From: Streptomyces rugosispiralis
GTDB lineage: Bacteria; Actinomycetota; Actinomycetes; Streptomycetales; Streptomycetaceae
NCBI RefSeq assembly: GCF_024505145.1
Contig: NZ_JANIAA010000014.1
Location: 62,001 to 126,000 of the forward strand
DNA length: 64,000 bases
Reading direction: 5' to 3'
Notes under the pieces: generated by a model
What the model saw: only the letters and a program-made list of their open reading frames with translations
What the model was told of the DNA's origin: nothing
The model's database searches: none
Translations under genes and position numbers: made by a program
In this document: positions 17,764 through 25,495 of the stretch, piece after piece
How the letters are laid out: each line of letters begins with the position of its first letter
How positions within the stretch are numbered: the stretch's first letter is position 1

Positions 17764-18990
17764 ATGGCGGTGTGGGACGACCTGGTCGGGCAGGACCGAG
17801 TGGCGGCCCAGCTTTCGGCTGCCGCGCGGGATGCGGACGCCCTGGTCACGGCGGTGAGCGAGGCGGCCGCCGGTCCCGTAGAGGAGCCCATGGCGTCGTC
17901 CAAGATGACCCACGCCTGGCTGTTCACCGGCCCGCCCGGCTCGGGCCGGGCCACCGCCGCCCGCGCCTTCGCCGCCGCGCTGCAGTGCGTCAGCCCGGAC
18001 CGGGCGCTCGGCGGCGCCCCCGGGTGCGGCTTCTGCGAGGGCTGTCACACCGCTCTGGTCGGCACCCACGCCGATGTGGAGGTGGTCCGTACGGACATGC
18101 TCACCATCGGCGTCAAGGAGACCCGTGAGCTGGTCCGCCGCGCCCAGCTGTCGCCCGCCGGAGGCCGGTGGCAGGTGATCGTCATGGAGGACGCCGACCG
18201 CCTTACCGAGGGCGCGGGCAACGTTCTCCTCAAGGCCGTCGAGGAGCCCGCGCCGCGCACCGTATGGCTGCTGTGCGCGCCCTCGTTGGAGGATGTGCTG
18301 CCCACGATCCGCTCCCGCTGCCGTCTCCTCACCCTCCGTACGCCGCCGGTGGACGCCGTGGCGGACATCCTCGTCCGGCGCGACGGCATCGACTCCGAGC
18401 TCGCCGCCTCCGTGGCCCGCGCCACCCAGGGGCATATCGGCCGCGCCCGCCGTCTGGCCACCGACGAGCGGGCCCGCGCCCGCCGCGCTTCCGTCCTGAA
18501 GCTCCCGCTGCGCGTCGACGACGTGGGCGGCTGCCTCAAGGCGGCCCAGGAGCTGATCGACGCGGCGGCCGAGGACGCCAAGCAGGTGGCGGAGGAGGTC
18601 GACGCCAAGGAGACCGAGGAACTGCGCGCCGCCCTGGGCGCCGCCGCCGGTACGGGCGGGCGGCTGCCGCGCGGTACGGCGGGGGCCATGAAGGAGCTCC
18701 AGGACCGCCAGAAGCGCCGCGCCACCCGCACCCAGCGCGACAGCCTCGACCTCGCGCTCACCGATCTGATCGCCTTCTACCGGGATGTGCTGGCCCTCCA
18801 GCTCGGCTCCCAGGTCGCGCTCGCCAACACCGACGTACGGGACGCGCTGGAACGGATCGCGTCGGGCTCGAAGCCGGAGCGGACACTGCGCCGGATCGAG
18901 GCGATCACGGCCTGTCGTCAGGCGCTGGACAGCAATGTGGCGCCGCTGCTGGCGGTCGAGGCGATGACCATGGCGCTGCGGGCGGGCTGA
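17764..18990 (+). CDS. holB: DNA polymerase III delta' subunit (clamp loader)
   Basis: A 408-residue AAA+ protein: MAVWDDLVGQDRVAAQLSAA at the start, P-loop region FTGPPGSGRATAARAFA, four zinc-binding cysteines (CVS...CGFCEGC), the DEAD-box-like VIVMEDADRL, and sensor motif SRCRLLTLR. The P-loop is altered (GSGRAT rather than GxGKT/S), consistent with delta' not hydrolysing ATP. It loads the beta sliding clamp. GGAGG precedes the ATG at 17764 with good spacing. It follows the tmk fusion, the usual tmk-holB linkage. Confidence 0.93.
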   Translation: MAVWDDLVGQDRVAAQLSAAARDADALVTAVSEAAAGPVEEPMASSKMTHAWLFTGPPGSGRATAARAFAAALQCVSPDRALGGAPGCGFCEGCHTALVGTHADVEVVRTDMLTIGVKETRELVRRAQLSPAGGRWQVIVMEDADRLTEGAGNVLLKAVEEPAPRTVWLLCAPSLEDVLPTIRSRCRLLTLRTPPVDAVADILVRRDGIDSELAASVARATQGHIGRARRLATDERARARRASVLKLPLRVDDVGGCLKAAQELIDAAAEDAKQVAEEVDAKETEELRAALGAAAGTGGRLPRGTAGAMKELQDRQKRRATRTQRDSLDLALTDLIAFYRDVLALQLGSQVALANTDVRDALERIASGSKPERTLRRIEAITACRQALDSNVAPLLAVEAMTMALRAG

Positions 18991-19076
18991 GTCACCCGTA
19001 CGGGTTCGTCGCCGACCGCATGAAGCGTGTCCGAGTGGATACTCTCCGTAAGGGGGCGAACCGGTCCTACCCCATA

Positions 19077-19119
19077 GGAACCAGTACAGGTGATCCTTTG
19101 GGAACCAGTAGGGTGATCC
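19077..19119 (+). repeat. Direct repeat with GGAACCAGTA boxes
   Basis: GGAACCAGTA followed by a GGTGATCC core occurs at 19077-19096 and 19101-19119, upstream of the S33 hydrolase gene. The GGAACC core resembles ECF sigma -35 elements, but a matching -10 is not obvious. Could be an operator. Confidence 0.4.
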
Positions 19120-19174
19120 ATGTGATCCGGCCGGCGCGATCCCGCGACTCGACCGCGAACCGAGGGATCAGCCC

Positions 19175-20719
19175 ATGCGCACCCGACACAGCAGCCGCCC
19201 GCTCCGGACCCTCGTCGCCGCCCTTACGGCCGCCGCCCTGCTGTCCTCCGGCTGCTCGGCCGACGCCTCCGCACCGCGCGCCGCGTCGCTGTCGAAGAAG
19301 GCCGTCCCCGCCGCCCTCAAGCCGTACTACGAGCAGACACTGAGCTGGCGCCCCTGCGGTGGCGCGGACTTCGAATGCGCCACGCTCAAGGCCCCGCTCG
19401 ACTACGCGAGACCCGGCACCGGCCGGGATCTGAGGCTCGCGGTCTCCCGTGAGAAGGCCACCGGCACCGGCCGCCGCCTCGGCTCGCTCCTGGTGAACCC
19501 CGGCGGACCCGGCGGCTCCGCGGTCGGCTATCTGCAGAGCTTCGCGGCCATCGGCTACCCGGCCCGGGTGCGCGCCCGCTACGACATGGTGGCGATGGAC
19601 CCGCGCGGCGTGGCCGGGAGCGAGCCCATCACCTGTCTGAGCGACAAGCAGATGGACGCCTTCACCCAGACCGACCAGACGCCCGACGACCGCGGCGAGA
19701 CCGACCGCCTCGTCGCCGCCTACAAGAGGTTCGCCCGCGGCTGCGCGACCCGCTCCGGCCGGATCCTCGGCCATGTCTCGACGGTCGAGGCGGCACGCGA
19801 CATGGATGTGCTGCGCGCCGCGCTCGGCGACCGGAAGCTGCATTACGTCGGCGCCTCCTACGGCACCTTCCTCGGTGCGACCTACGCCGACCTCTACCCC
19901 CGCCGCGTCGGCCGTCTCGTCCTCGACGGCGCGCTCGACCCGACGCTGTCCTCCCGGCGCGTCAACCGCGACCAGACCGCCGGTTTCGAAACCGCCTTCA
20001 TCGCCTTCGCCAAGGACTGCGTGCGCCGCACCGGCTGCCCCCTCGGCACCGGCTCCGTGGCCGCCGCCCGCGAGCGGCTCGGCGCCTTCTTCGCCCGCCT
20101 CGACTCCCACCCGGCCCGCACCGGCGAGTCCCGCGCCCTGGGCGAGTCCCTCGCCACGATCGGCGTGATCTCCGCCATGTACGACGAGACCGCCTGGTCC
20201 CAGCTGCGCACCGCCCTCCGCTCCGCGATGGGCGGCCACGGCGGCGGTCTGCTCAACCTGGCCGACCTCTACTACGAGCGCGACACCGACGGTTCGTACG
20301 CCAACCTCATGTACGCCAACCCCGCCGTCAACTGCCTCGACCTCCCACCCGCCTTCCGCACCCCCGCCGAGGTCAAGAAGGCCGTCCCCGACTTCCAGAA
20401 GGCGTCCCCCGTCTTCGGTAAGGCCCTCGCCTGGGCGGCCCTGAACTGCGCCTACTGGCCCGTCCACCCGACCGGCACCGCTCACCCCCTGCACGCCAGG
20501 GGCGCCGACCCCATCGTCGTCGTCGGCACCACCCGCGACCCGGCCACCCCCTACCCCTGGGCCCGCGCCCTCGCCGGCCAGCTCTCCTCCGCCACCCTCC
20601 TCACCTACGACGGTGACGGCCATACGGCCTACGGCCGGGGCAGCGGCTGCATCGACAACGCGATCAACACCTACCTCCTCACCGGCCGCCCACCCGCCCC
20701 CCACACCCGCTGCCACTGA
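19175..20719 (+). CDS. Secreted alpha/beta hydrolase lipoprotein, peptidase family S33 (tripeptidyl aminopeptidase-like)
   Basis: A 514-residue exported protein. It begins MRTRHSSRPLRTLVAALTAA, has a lipobox LSSGC, and then an alpha/beta hydrolase: oxyanion loop NPGGPGGS, nucleophile elbow GASYG, catalytic Asp in TTRDPATP and His in GDGHTAYG, followed by the TAP-type C-terminal domain with paired cysteines (SGC...HTRC). This matches the Streptomyces Slp/TAP proteases that release short peptides from N-termini. Start ATG at 19175. It is preceded by a direct-repeat region and followed by the tRNA gene. Confidence 0.9.
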   Translation: MRTRHSSRPLRTLVAALTAAALLSSGCSADASAPRAASLSKKAVPAALKPYYEQTLSWRPCGGADFECATLKAPLDYARPGTGRDLRLAVSREKATGTGRRLGSLLVNPGGPGGSAVGYLQSFAAIGYPARVRARYDMVAMDPRGVAGSEPITCLSDKQMDAFTQTDQTPDDRGETDRLVAAYKRFARGCATRSGRILGHVSTVEAARDMDVLRAALGDRKLHYVGASYGTFLGATYADLYPRRVGRLVLDGALDPTLSSRRVNRDQTAGFETAFIAFAKDCVRRTGCPLGTGSVAAARERLGAFFARLDSHPARTGESRALGESLATIGVISAMYDETAWSQLRTALRSAMGGHGGGLLNLADLYYERDTDGSYANLMYANPAVNCLDLPPAFRTPAEVKKAVPDFQKASPVFGKALAWAALNCAYWPVHPTGTAHPLHARGADPIVVVGTTRDPATPYPWARALAGQLSSATLLTYDGDGHTAYGRGSGCIDNAINTYLLTGRPPAPHTRCH

Positions 20720-20779
20720 CCAGCCCCGCCCCAGCCCAGGCCCCACCCGGGCCCGTACGGAGCACCCCTCGAAACTGTG

Positions 20780-20785
20780 TAGACT
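20780..20785 (+). promoter_or_regulatory. -10 element (TAGACT) for the tRNA-Thr gene
   Basis: TAGACT at 20780-20785, preceded by TGTG (extended -10-like), lies 37 bp upstream of the mature tRNA 5' end, a normal distance for a tRNA promoter. The -35 is weak. Confidence 0.5.
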
Positions 20786-20822
20786 TGGCGACGCTGCTGC
20801 TGCCAATCTGGCTACGCGGCAT

Positions 20823-20899
20823 GCCGCCTTAGCTCAGTCGGCCAGAGCGACGCACTCGTAATGCGTAGGTCAAGGGTTCGATTCCCTTAGGCGGCTCCA
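20823..20899 (+). tRNA. tRNA-Thr (anticodon CGT)
   Basis: The acceptor stem GCCGCCT pairs with AGGCGGC; the anticodon arm is ACGCA-CTCGTAA-TGCGT with anticodon CGT, reading ACG threonine codons; the T arm contains GGTTCGATTCC. The discriminator is T at 20896 and CCA is encoded at 20897-20899. A hairpin terminator follows immediately. tRNA genes are frequent integration targets, but I see no attachment-site duplication in the window. Confidence 0.97.
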
Positions 20900-20903
20900 C
20901 TGG

Positions 20904-20940
20904 AACCCCAGCCCGGACAGTGTCCGAGCTGGGGTTCTTT
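20904..20940 (+). terminator. Hairpin terminator after tRNA-Thr
   Basis: AACCCCAGC at 20904 pairs with GCTGGGGTT ending at 20936; an inner CGGACA/TGTCCG extends the stem past one C-A mismatch; CTTT follows. Confidence 0.8.
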
Positions 20941-20997
20941 GCATCAGCGGATGCGTCGGCGACGCCGTGCGCGGGCCGCGCGGCTGTCTGTGGTGCC

Positions 20998-21052
20998 GAG
21001 AACCCGAGAGCCCCCGCCCGGACACAGTCCGGGCGGGGGCTCTCGGGTTCTC
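20998..21052. terminator. Perfect 25-bp stem hairpin between tRNA-Thr and a lipoprotein gene
   Basis: Bases 20998-21022 are perfectly complementary to 21028-21052 with loop CACAG. It stands just downstream of the convergent lipoprotein gene on the minus strand and can act in both directions. Its apex (GCCCGGACACAGTCCGGGC) resembles the apex of the tRNA terminator 90 bp to the left. Confidence 0.85.
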
Positions 21053-21057
21053 GGGGG

Positions 21058-21750
21058 TCAGGCGTTGATGGGGGGCTTGGCGGACCAGGCGGTCAGGGAG
21101 AGGGTGCTGTTGTCGAGGTCGTGGTTGAAGGCGACCGTGCTGTGGGAGTTGCTGCCCGTCGGGGAGATCTGCAGGTACTTCGCGTGGGCGGTCCCGGCGC
21201 CGGTGGTGGTCCACACCAGGTCGGCCCAGGCGCTCTTGCCCGGGGCGAGGGTGATCGGGTGGGCGCCCGGGTCGGTGGCGAAGTAGGTGCTTCCGTGGCG
21301 GGCGTTGGTCTTGATGGCGGTGTGGCCGGCGCCCTCCAGGGCGACCCCGGCGTAGCCGCTGATGACGCAGGTCTCGTCGCCGGTGTTCGTCACCTTCAGG
21401 AAGGTGCCCCGGTGGTTCATCTCCGCCTGGGAGGTGCCGGCGGAGTCCAGGGTCGCCCGCAGCGTGCCCGGCTGGCATTCGGAGGTCGCCTGGGCCTTGT
21501 CGGCGCCCGAACCCAGGGCTGTTGCCTGCTTGCCGGTCTGCTTGCCGGTCTGGCTGCCCGCCTGGCTGTGGATCGAGGCGTCCGACTGGGACGACTTCGC
21601 GGAGGACGACGCGTGGGAGGAGGAGCTCCCCTTGGCGTCGGACGAGGAGTCATTGCTCCCGCAGGCGGTGAGGGCGACGGCCGAGGCGGCGGCGATCAGC
21701 GCGGCCGCACCGGCCTTACGGATACGGCGGTTGAGAATGTGGTGCGACAT
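21058..21750 (-). CDS. DUF4232 domain lipoprotein
   Basis: A 230-residue exported protein. The N-terminus has arginines (NRRIRKAG), a hydrophobic stretch and lipobox LTAC; then a Ser/Lys/Asp-rich linker with duplicated TGKQ, and a C-terminal DUF4232 domain recognised by two conserved cysteines (SECQPG and ETCVISGYAGVAL) and the LAPGKSAWADLVW motif. DUF4232 proteins are abundant actinobacterial cell-surface proteins without known function. I use the ATG at 21750 (MSHHILNR), preceded by GGGGGTC; an ATG at 21792 is the longer alternative. It ends next to a strong bidirectional hairpin. Confidence 0.85.
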   Translation of the reverse strand: MSHHILNRRIRKAGAAALIAAASAVALTACGSNDSSSDAKGSSSSHASSSAKSSQSDASIHSQAGSQTGKQTGKQATALGSGADKAQATSECQPGTLRATLDSAGTSQAEMNHRGTFLKVTNTGDETCVISGYAGVALEGAGHTAIKTNARHGSTYFATDPGAHPITLAPGKSAWADLVWTTTGAGTAHAKYLQISPTGSNSHSTVAFNHDLDNSTLSLTAWSAKPPINA

Positions 21751-21873
21751 GACGACCCCCATGGGCTTTCGGTTTGTGCGGTTCCTGCTCACGCACCATC
21801 CATGGTGTCGGCCGCCGCTGGCGTTCCCTTAACGGTCGTTGCCGATCCGCTAACGCATGGCTAACGCCCGCCG

Positions 21874-22260
21874 TCAGCGCTCCGGTGGGGTCCAGTCGGC
21901 CACGAGGTCCAGCAGGCCGGGGAAGCGGGCGTCGAGGTCGGCGATGCGGACGTGGCTGCGGCGCTCCAGGCCGTATTGGCGCTGGCGGGTGATGCCTGCC
22001 TCGCGGAGGGCCTTGAAGTGGTGGGTGAGGGAGGACTTGGGGCGGTCGAGGCCGAACCAGCCGCAGGTGTGATCGAACTTCTCCGATTCGAGGAGGAGTT
22101 TGCGCACGATGCGGAGGCGGAGCGGGTCGCTCAGCGCCGCCAGGACCGTCTCCAGGCGGATGTCCGCCACGGCCGGCTCCGGGAGCGGGGGCGGGAGATC
22201 GGGGGGTTCGGGGAGTGCCTTGATGGCGGGGCGTCCGTTTTCGGCGGTCCGGGGGGTCAT
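21874..22260 (-). CDS. ArsR-type winged-helix transcriptional regulator
   Basis: A 128-residue protein. After a Pro-rich N-terminus, the winged-helix domain reads LAALSDPLRLRIVRKLLLES, with recognition region SSLTHHFKALREAGIT and a basic wing (RRSHVRI). This is the ArsR-family pattern without obvious metal-binding CXC, so the ligand is probably not a metal. It is divergent from the MFS transporter, with inverted repeats between them, and probably represses that transporter. I use the ATG at 22260 (AGGA upstream); a TTG at 22308 would extend it over the operator-like sequence. Confidence 0.85.
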   Translation of the reverse strand: MTPRTAENGRPAIKALPEPPDLPPPLPEPAVADIRLETVLAALSDPLRLRIVRKLLLESEKFDHTCGWFGLDRPKSSLTHHFKALREAGITRQRQYGLERRSHVRIADLDARFPGLLDLVADWTPPER

Positions 22261-22296
22261 GGCTGGGTCCTGTGGGTCCTCGGTGCGCGGCTCTTT

Positions 22297-22339
22297 GTAC
22301 GAGTCCAATCGTACTGCATGCTATGTTCGACTCAAGTCG
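22297..22339. promoter_or_regulatory. Operator-like inverted repeats between arsR-type and MFS genes
   Basis: GTACGA at 22297-22302 is repeated inverted as TCGTAC at 22309-22314 (6-bp spacer). A second inverted repeat, CGAC-TCAA-GTCG, lies at 22328-22339. The AGTC(C)AA and GTCGTAC elements recur between the two. Position between divergent genes makes this the likely regulator binding site. Confidence 0.55.
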
Positions 22340-22367
22340 TACTGAGTGTTCATCGGGAGGAGCTGTC

Positions 22368-23609
22368 GTGTTCGGGAGTCGGGCGGGGGTGGTCCCGGGT
22401 GTGCGGGAGGCCGGCGGAGGGGCGGGCGGCGTCGCCACCCGGTGGGTGTGGACCGCCGCGTGGCCGGTGACCGCGGTGTTCGTGCTCTCGAACGCGGCCA
22501 CGCCGCTGTATGTGCGGTGGCAGCGCGAGATCGGGTTCTCCAAGGGCACCCTGACGGTGATCTTCGCCTGCTACATCGTCGGGCTGCTCGGCTCGCTGCT
22601 GGTCTCGGGCGTGGTGTCGGACCGGGTGGGGCGGAAGCCCGTACTGCTGCCCGCGCTCGGGCTCGCGCTGGCGGCGTGCGCGATCTTCGCGAGTGCGTCG
22701 AGCGTGGCGGCGCTGATCGTGGCGCGGCTGTTCAGCGGGGTCGCGGTCGGCGCCGTCGTCTCCGCCGGAATGGCGGCGGTGACCGATGTGGCCGGGCCGG
22801 GGCGACGGCGGCTGGCGGCGCTGCTCGCCTCGTGCGCGATGGTGTTCGGGGCCGGGCTTGGGCCGTTGCTCGCGGGGGTGCTGGGCGAGGGGGTGTTCGC
22901 CCTGGAGGCGGTGCTGCTGGTGGCGGCGGTCCTGGTCGTGGTGCGGATGCCGTTGGGTGGTTCCTCCGGTGCGTCCGCACAGGCCGCGCCCACGAGCGGC
23001 GCCTGGGTGCGGATTCCCGGGGTGCCTCGGGGGAGCGGCGGGGAACTCCTCATGGGAATCGCCGTCTTCGCGCCCGGGATCACCGCCACCTCCTTCGTGC
23101 TCTCCCTCGGACCGTCGCTGCTCTCCGGGTTGCTGGACACCACCAGCCCGGTGGTCGCGGGGGCCATGGCCTTCGTGATGTTCCTCACCGCGACCGGTGC
23201 GCAGTTCGTGGTCCAGCGGCTGGATCGGCGGACGATCCTCCTCGCCGGCGCGGTCAGTACGACGCTCGGCATGGGCGCGCTCATCGCCGCCGTCCGCGCC
23301 TCCTCCGTGCCGCTGCTCGTCGCCGCCGCGCTGCTCGCCGGGGCGGGACAGGGGATGGGGCAGCTCGGCGGGTTGTCGCTGCTCAACTCCAGCGTTCCGC
23401 CGAGCCGGCTGGCGGAGGCCAACGCGGCGTTCAACGTCGGCGGCTATGTGCCCGCGGGCGTACTGCCGGTAACGGCGGGTTATCTCAGCGACGCGGTGGG
23501 GCTCACGGCGGGGGCGACCGTCTTCGGGGCCGTGCTCATGGCGTTGGCCCTCGTCGGGGGCCTGGTGGTCCGCACCGGCCCGTCGGCTGTCGAAAGGAAA
23601 GAGGCATGA
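22368..23609 (+). CDS. MFS transporter
   Basis: A 413-residue major facilitator with 12 predicted membrane helices. The loop 2-3 signature SDRVGRKPVLLPALGL is intact, and the N-terminal half runs WTAAWPVTAVFVLSNAATPL. Similar transporters export drugs or metabolites; the substrate is not readable from sequence. The GTG at 22368 has a strong GGGAGGAG Shine-Dalgarno five bases upstream. It is divergent from the ArsR-type regulator and probably controlled by it. Its stop is followed within 70 bp by the sigma factor gene. Confidence 0.88.
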   Translation: MFGSRAGVVPGVREAGGGAGGVATRWVWTAAWPVTAVFVLSNAATPLYVRWQREIGFSKGTLTVIFACYIVGLLGSLLVSGVVSDRVGRKPVLLPALGLALAACAIFASASSVAALIVARLFSGVAVGAVVSAGMAAVTDVAGPGRRRLAALLASCAMVFGAGLGPLLAGVLGEGVFALEAVLLVAAVLVVVRMPLGGSSGASAQAAPTSGAWVRIPGVPRGSGGELLMGIAVFAPGITATSFVLSLGPSLLSGLLDTTSPVVAGAMAFVMFLTATGAQFVVQRLDRRTILLAGAVSTTLGMGALIAAVRASSVPLLVAAALLAGAGQGMGQLGGLSLLNSSVPPSRLAEANAAFNVGGYVPAGVLPVTAGYLSDAVGLTAGATVFGAVLMALALVGGLVVRTGPSAVERKEA

Positions 23610-23628
23610 GGGCATGGAGGGTGGGTAG
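23604..23628 (+). promoter_or_regulatory. Candidate SigB-type promoter for the sigma factor gene
   Basis: GCAT (23604-23607), 15 bp, GGGTAG (23623-23628) fits the Streptomyces stress-sigma pattern GNNT-N14-16-GGGTAC with one mismatch. It overlaps the 3' end of the MFS gene and lies 50 bp before the sigma gene start at 23678, suggesting autoregulation. Confidence 0.4.
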
Positions 23629-23677
23629 ACGGGACCCCAATCAGCCTATGCATGCAGCCGATACAGGGAGTGCGACG

Positions 23678-24601
23678 GTGAACGACACGGCACCCGCGAC
23701 GATGTCGATGCTGACAGCAGCGGAAGCTGAGCAGGCACATGACGTTCGCGTAAGTGACAAGGCACTGAATGGAGTTGAGACCTCCGGTCCCGTCGACCTG
23801 CCCACGGTGGACGATCCGGCGAAGGTGGCGCCCAAGGACGCGCGGGCGCTGACCAAGACGTTCCTGGACCGGCTGACGGAGCTGGAGGAGGGGACGCACG
23901 AGTACCAGTACGTGCGGAACACCCTCATCGAGCTCAACCTGTCGCTGGTCCGGTACGCCGCCCGGCGGTTCCACAACCGCTCGGTGGAGATGGAGGACAT
24001 CGTCCAGGTCGGCACCATAGGGCTGATCAAGGCGATCGACCGGTTCGACCTGAGCCGCGAGGTGGAGTTCACCACCTTCGCCGTTCCGTACATCGTCGGC
24101 GAGATCAAGCGGTTCTTCCGCGACACCAGCTGGGCGGTGCATGTCCCCCGCCGGCTCCAGGAGTTGCGGATCGACCTCGCCAAGGCGAACGAGGAACTGT
24201 TCCAGCGGCTGGACCGGTCGCCCACCACGGCCGAGCTCGCGGAGCATCTGCGGCTGAGCGAGGACGAGGTCGTCGACGGACTGGTGGCCAGCAACGGCTA
24301 TCTCACCACCTCGCTGGACGCGCCCGCGGACCAGGAGGGCGGCGCCGCGCGCGTGACCACGTACGCGGACCGGTTCGGCGACGTCGACCCGGCCATGGAG
24401 GCCGTGGAGAACCTGCAAGCGCTCAAGCCGCTGGTGGAGCAGCTCGGTGAGCGGGATCGCCGCATCCTGCAGATGCGGTTCGGCGAGGAGATGACGCAGT
24501 CGGAGATCGGCGCCGAGCTCGGCGTCTCCCAGATGCATGTCTCCCGGTTGCTCAGCCGTGCGCTCGGCAGGCTGCGGCGCGGAATGCTCACGGAGGAGTA
24601 A
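23678..24601 (+). CDS. SigB/SigF/SigG-family RNA polymerase sigma factor
   Basis: A 307-residue group 3 sigma factor. Region 2 reads YVRNTLIELNLSLVRYAARRFHNRS...EDIVQVGTIGLIKAIDRFD and EFTTFAVPYIVGEIKRFFRD; region 3 is RRLQELRIDLAKANEELFQRL; region 4 has ERDRRILQMRFGEEMTQSEI and helix-turn-helix GVSQMHVSRLLSRALGRLR. This is the class controlled by partner-switching anti-sigma factors, such as the bldG-linked one in this window. I prefer the GTG at 23678 (AGGGAG upstream); an ATG at 23648 is possible. Promoters of the matching -10 type (GGGTAC/G) occur upstream of this gene and of the small membrane protein gene next to it. Confidence 0.93.
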   Translation: MNDTAPATMSMLTAAEAEQAHDVRVSDKALNGVETSGPVDLPTVDDPAKVAPKDARALTKTFLDRLTELEEGTHEYQYVRNTLIELNLSLVRYAARRFHNRSVEMEDIVQVGTIGLIKAIDRFDLSREVEFTTFAVPYIVGEIKRFFRDTSWAVHVPRRLQELRIDLAKANEELFQRLDRSPTTAELAEHLRLSEDEVVDGLVASNGYLTTSLDAPADQEGGAARVTTYADRFGDVDPAMEAVENLQALKPLVEQLGERDRRILQMRFGEEMTQSEIGAELGVSQMHVSRLLSRALGRLRRGMLTEE

Positions 24602-24641
24602 GCCCGCGTAAGTGTGCGAAGGGCACTGCCGCCGCGCTGCC

Positions 24642-24680
24642 GATCACAACACTGCTGATCACAACGCTGCTGATCACAAC
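24642..24680 (+). repeat. 15-bp direct repeats GATCACAAC(A/G)CTGCT
   Basis: GATCACAAC occurs at 24642, 24657 and 24672, with CTGCT between, directly after the sigma gene and before its terminator. Confidence 0.8.
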
Positions 24681-24688
24681 AGAACGCG

Positions 24689-24734
24689 ACCGAAGGGGCC
24701 CGGTCGGAGAATTCTCCGGCCGGGCCCCTTCGGT
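24689..24734. terminator. Strong bidirectional hairpin between sigma gene and small membrane gene
   Basis: ACCGAAGGGGCCCGG (24689-24703) pairs with CCGGGCCCCTTCGGT (24720-24734); an inner CGGAG/CTCCG with AATT loop extends the stem. It separates two convergent genes. Confidence 0.88.
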
Positions 24735-24767
24735 CATGCGTTGTGGTTCATCTGTGCCGTCTTCGGG

Positions 24768-24935
24768 TCACCAGCGGTACCACCGTCCTCGCCGCCCGCC
24801 GACCGTCGGTCGGGCGATGAAGCCGATCAGCCAGACAGCGAGCACGATGACCGCGATCCACCACAGGGCCTTCAGGGCGAATCCGGCGCCGAAGAGCAGT
24901 AGAGCGAGAAGAAGAACGACAAGCAGGGGAACCAT
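24768..24935 (-). CDS. Small hydrophobic membrane protein
   Basis: A 55-residue protein: MVPLLVVLLLALLLFGAGFA, a short Lys, a second hydrophobic stretch WWIAVIVLAVWLIGFIA, then a basic tail (RPTVGGRRGRWYRW). Two-helix hydrophobic proteins like this are often part of the general stress regulon in actinobacteria. AGGAGGT lies seven bases before the ATG, and a near-perfect SigB-type promoter stands 26 bp further upstream, so it is probably a direct target of the adjacent sigma factor. No enzymatic motif. Confidence 0.8.
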   Translation of the reverse strand: MVPLLVVLLLALLLFGAGFALKALWWIAVIVLAVWLIGFIARPTVGGRRGRWYRW

Positions 24936-24961
24936 GATTACCAACCTCCTCGCCGCGCCGA

Positions 24962-24986
24962 GTACCCCTTCGGGAATCCGGCACAC
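24962..24986 (-). promoter_or_regulatory. SigB-type promoter (GTGT-N15-GGGTAC)
   Basis: On the minus strand GTGT (24986-24983) is followed by 15 bp and GGGTAC (24967-24962), a full match to the stress-sigma consensus GNNT-N14-16-GGGTAC. The predicted start of transcription is about 20 bases before the ATG of the 55-residue membrane protein. Confidence 0.65.
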
Positions 24987-25099
24987 CTGATCAATTCATG
25001 CTGTTTCGAACACGCGGTTACTCCTGGTGGCCGGGTGGCGTGGCGTCCCACGGTGAGCGGAGGCAGGCTGGAGGGGCAGAGGTCAGAGGGTGATACGTC

Positions 25100-25456
25100 A
25101 TGATCCAGCCAGCCGATATCCGTGAGTGGCGCGACCGGGATGTCGTCGATGAGCAGGGCCGCAAGATCGGGGTGCTCGAGGCGATCTACGTGGCCACGTC
25201 CACCGACGAACCCGCCATGGCCACCGTCCGCACCGGACTGCCCACCCGCCACCGTCTGGTGTTCGTCCCCGTGGACGACGCGGTGGTCGGGCCGGGCTAT
25301 GTGCGGGTCTCCTACGCACGGTCGCTGGTGAAGAAGGCGCCCTCGCTCGGCATGGACGATGTGCTGCCCGCGGAGCAGGAGGGGGCGATCTTCCAGCACT
25401 ACGGGAAGACGTACCAGTCGGGTCCGGGCGGCGGGCGGCAGCTCGCGCGCCGTTGA
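25100..25456 (+). CDS. PRC-barrel domain protein
   Basis: A 118-residue protein starting MIQPADIREWRDRDVVDEQG, with the PRC-barrel pattern of short strands (GRKIGVLEAIYVATSTDEPAM...HRLVFVPVDDAVVGPGYVRVSYARSLVKKAP). PRC barrels bind RNA or proteins and occur in 30S maturation factor RimM and in stress-related actinobacterial proteins; function here is unknown. It heads a short same-strand run with the next small membrane protein and GH8 genes. Confidence 0.85.
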   Translation: MIQPADIREWRDRDVVDEQGRKIGVLEAIYVATSTDEPAMATVRTGLPTRHRLVFVPVDDAVVGPGYVRVSYARSLVKKAPSLGMDDVLPAEQEGAIFQHYGKTYQSGPGGGRQLARR

Positions 25457-25495
25457 TGGCCGAGGACGCTTGACGATCGAGGAGAGGTGTCGGCC

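Noticed and set aside
13909..18435. 1508-codon open frame antisense to the tmk fusion and holB
   Set aside because: Low-complexity Arg/Gly/His translation with no motif; both sense genes are conserved.
20823..21052. Integrated element at tRNA-Thr
   Set aside because: No integrase, no duplicated tRNA 3' end and ordinary base composition next to it.
21058..24601. Genomic island after the tRNA gene
   Set aside because: Genes look like ordinary Streptomyces genes in composition and codon use; no mobility genes.
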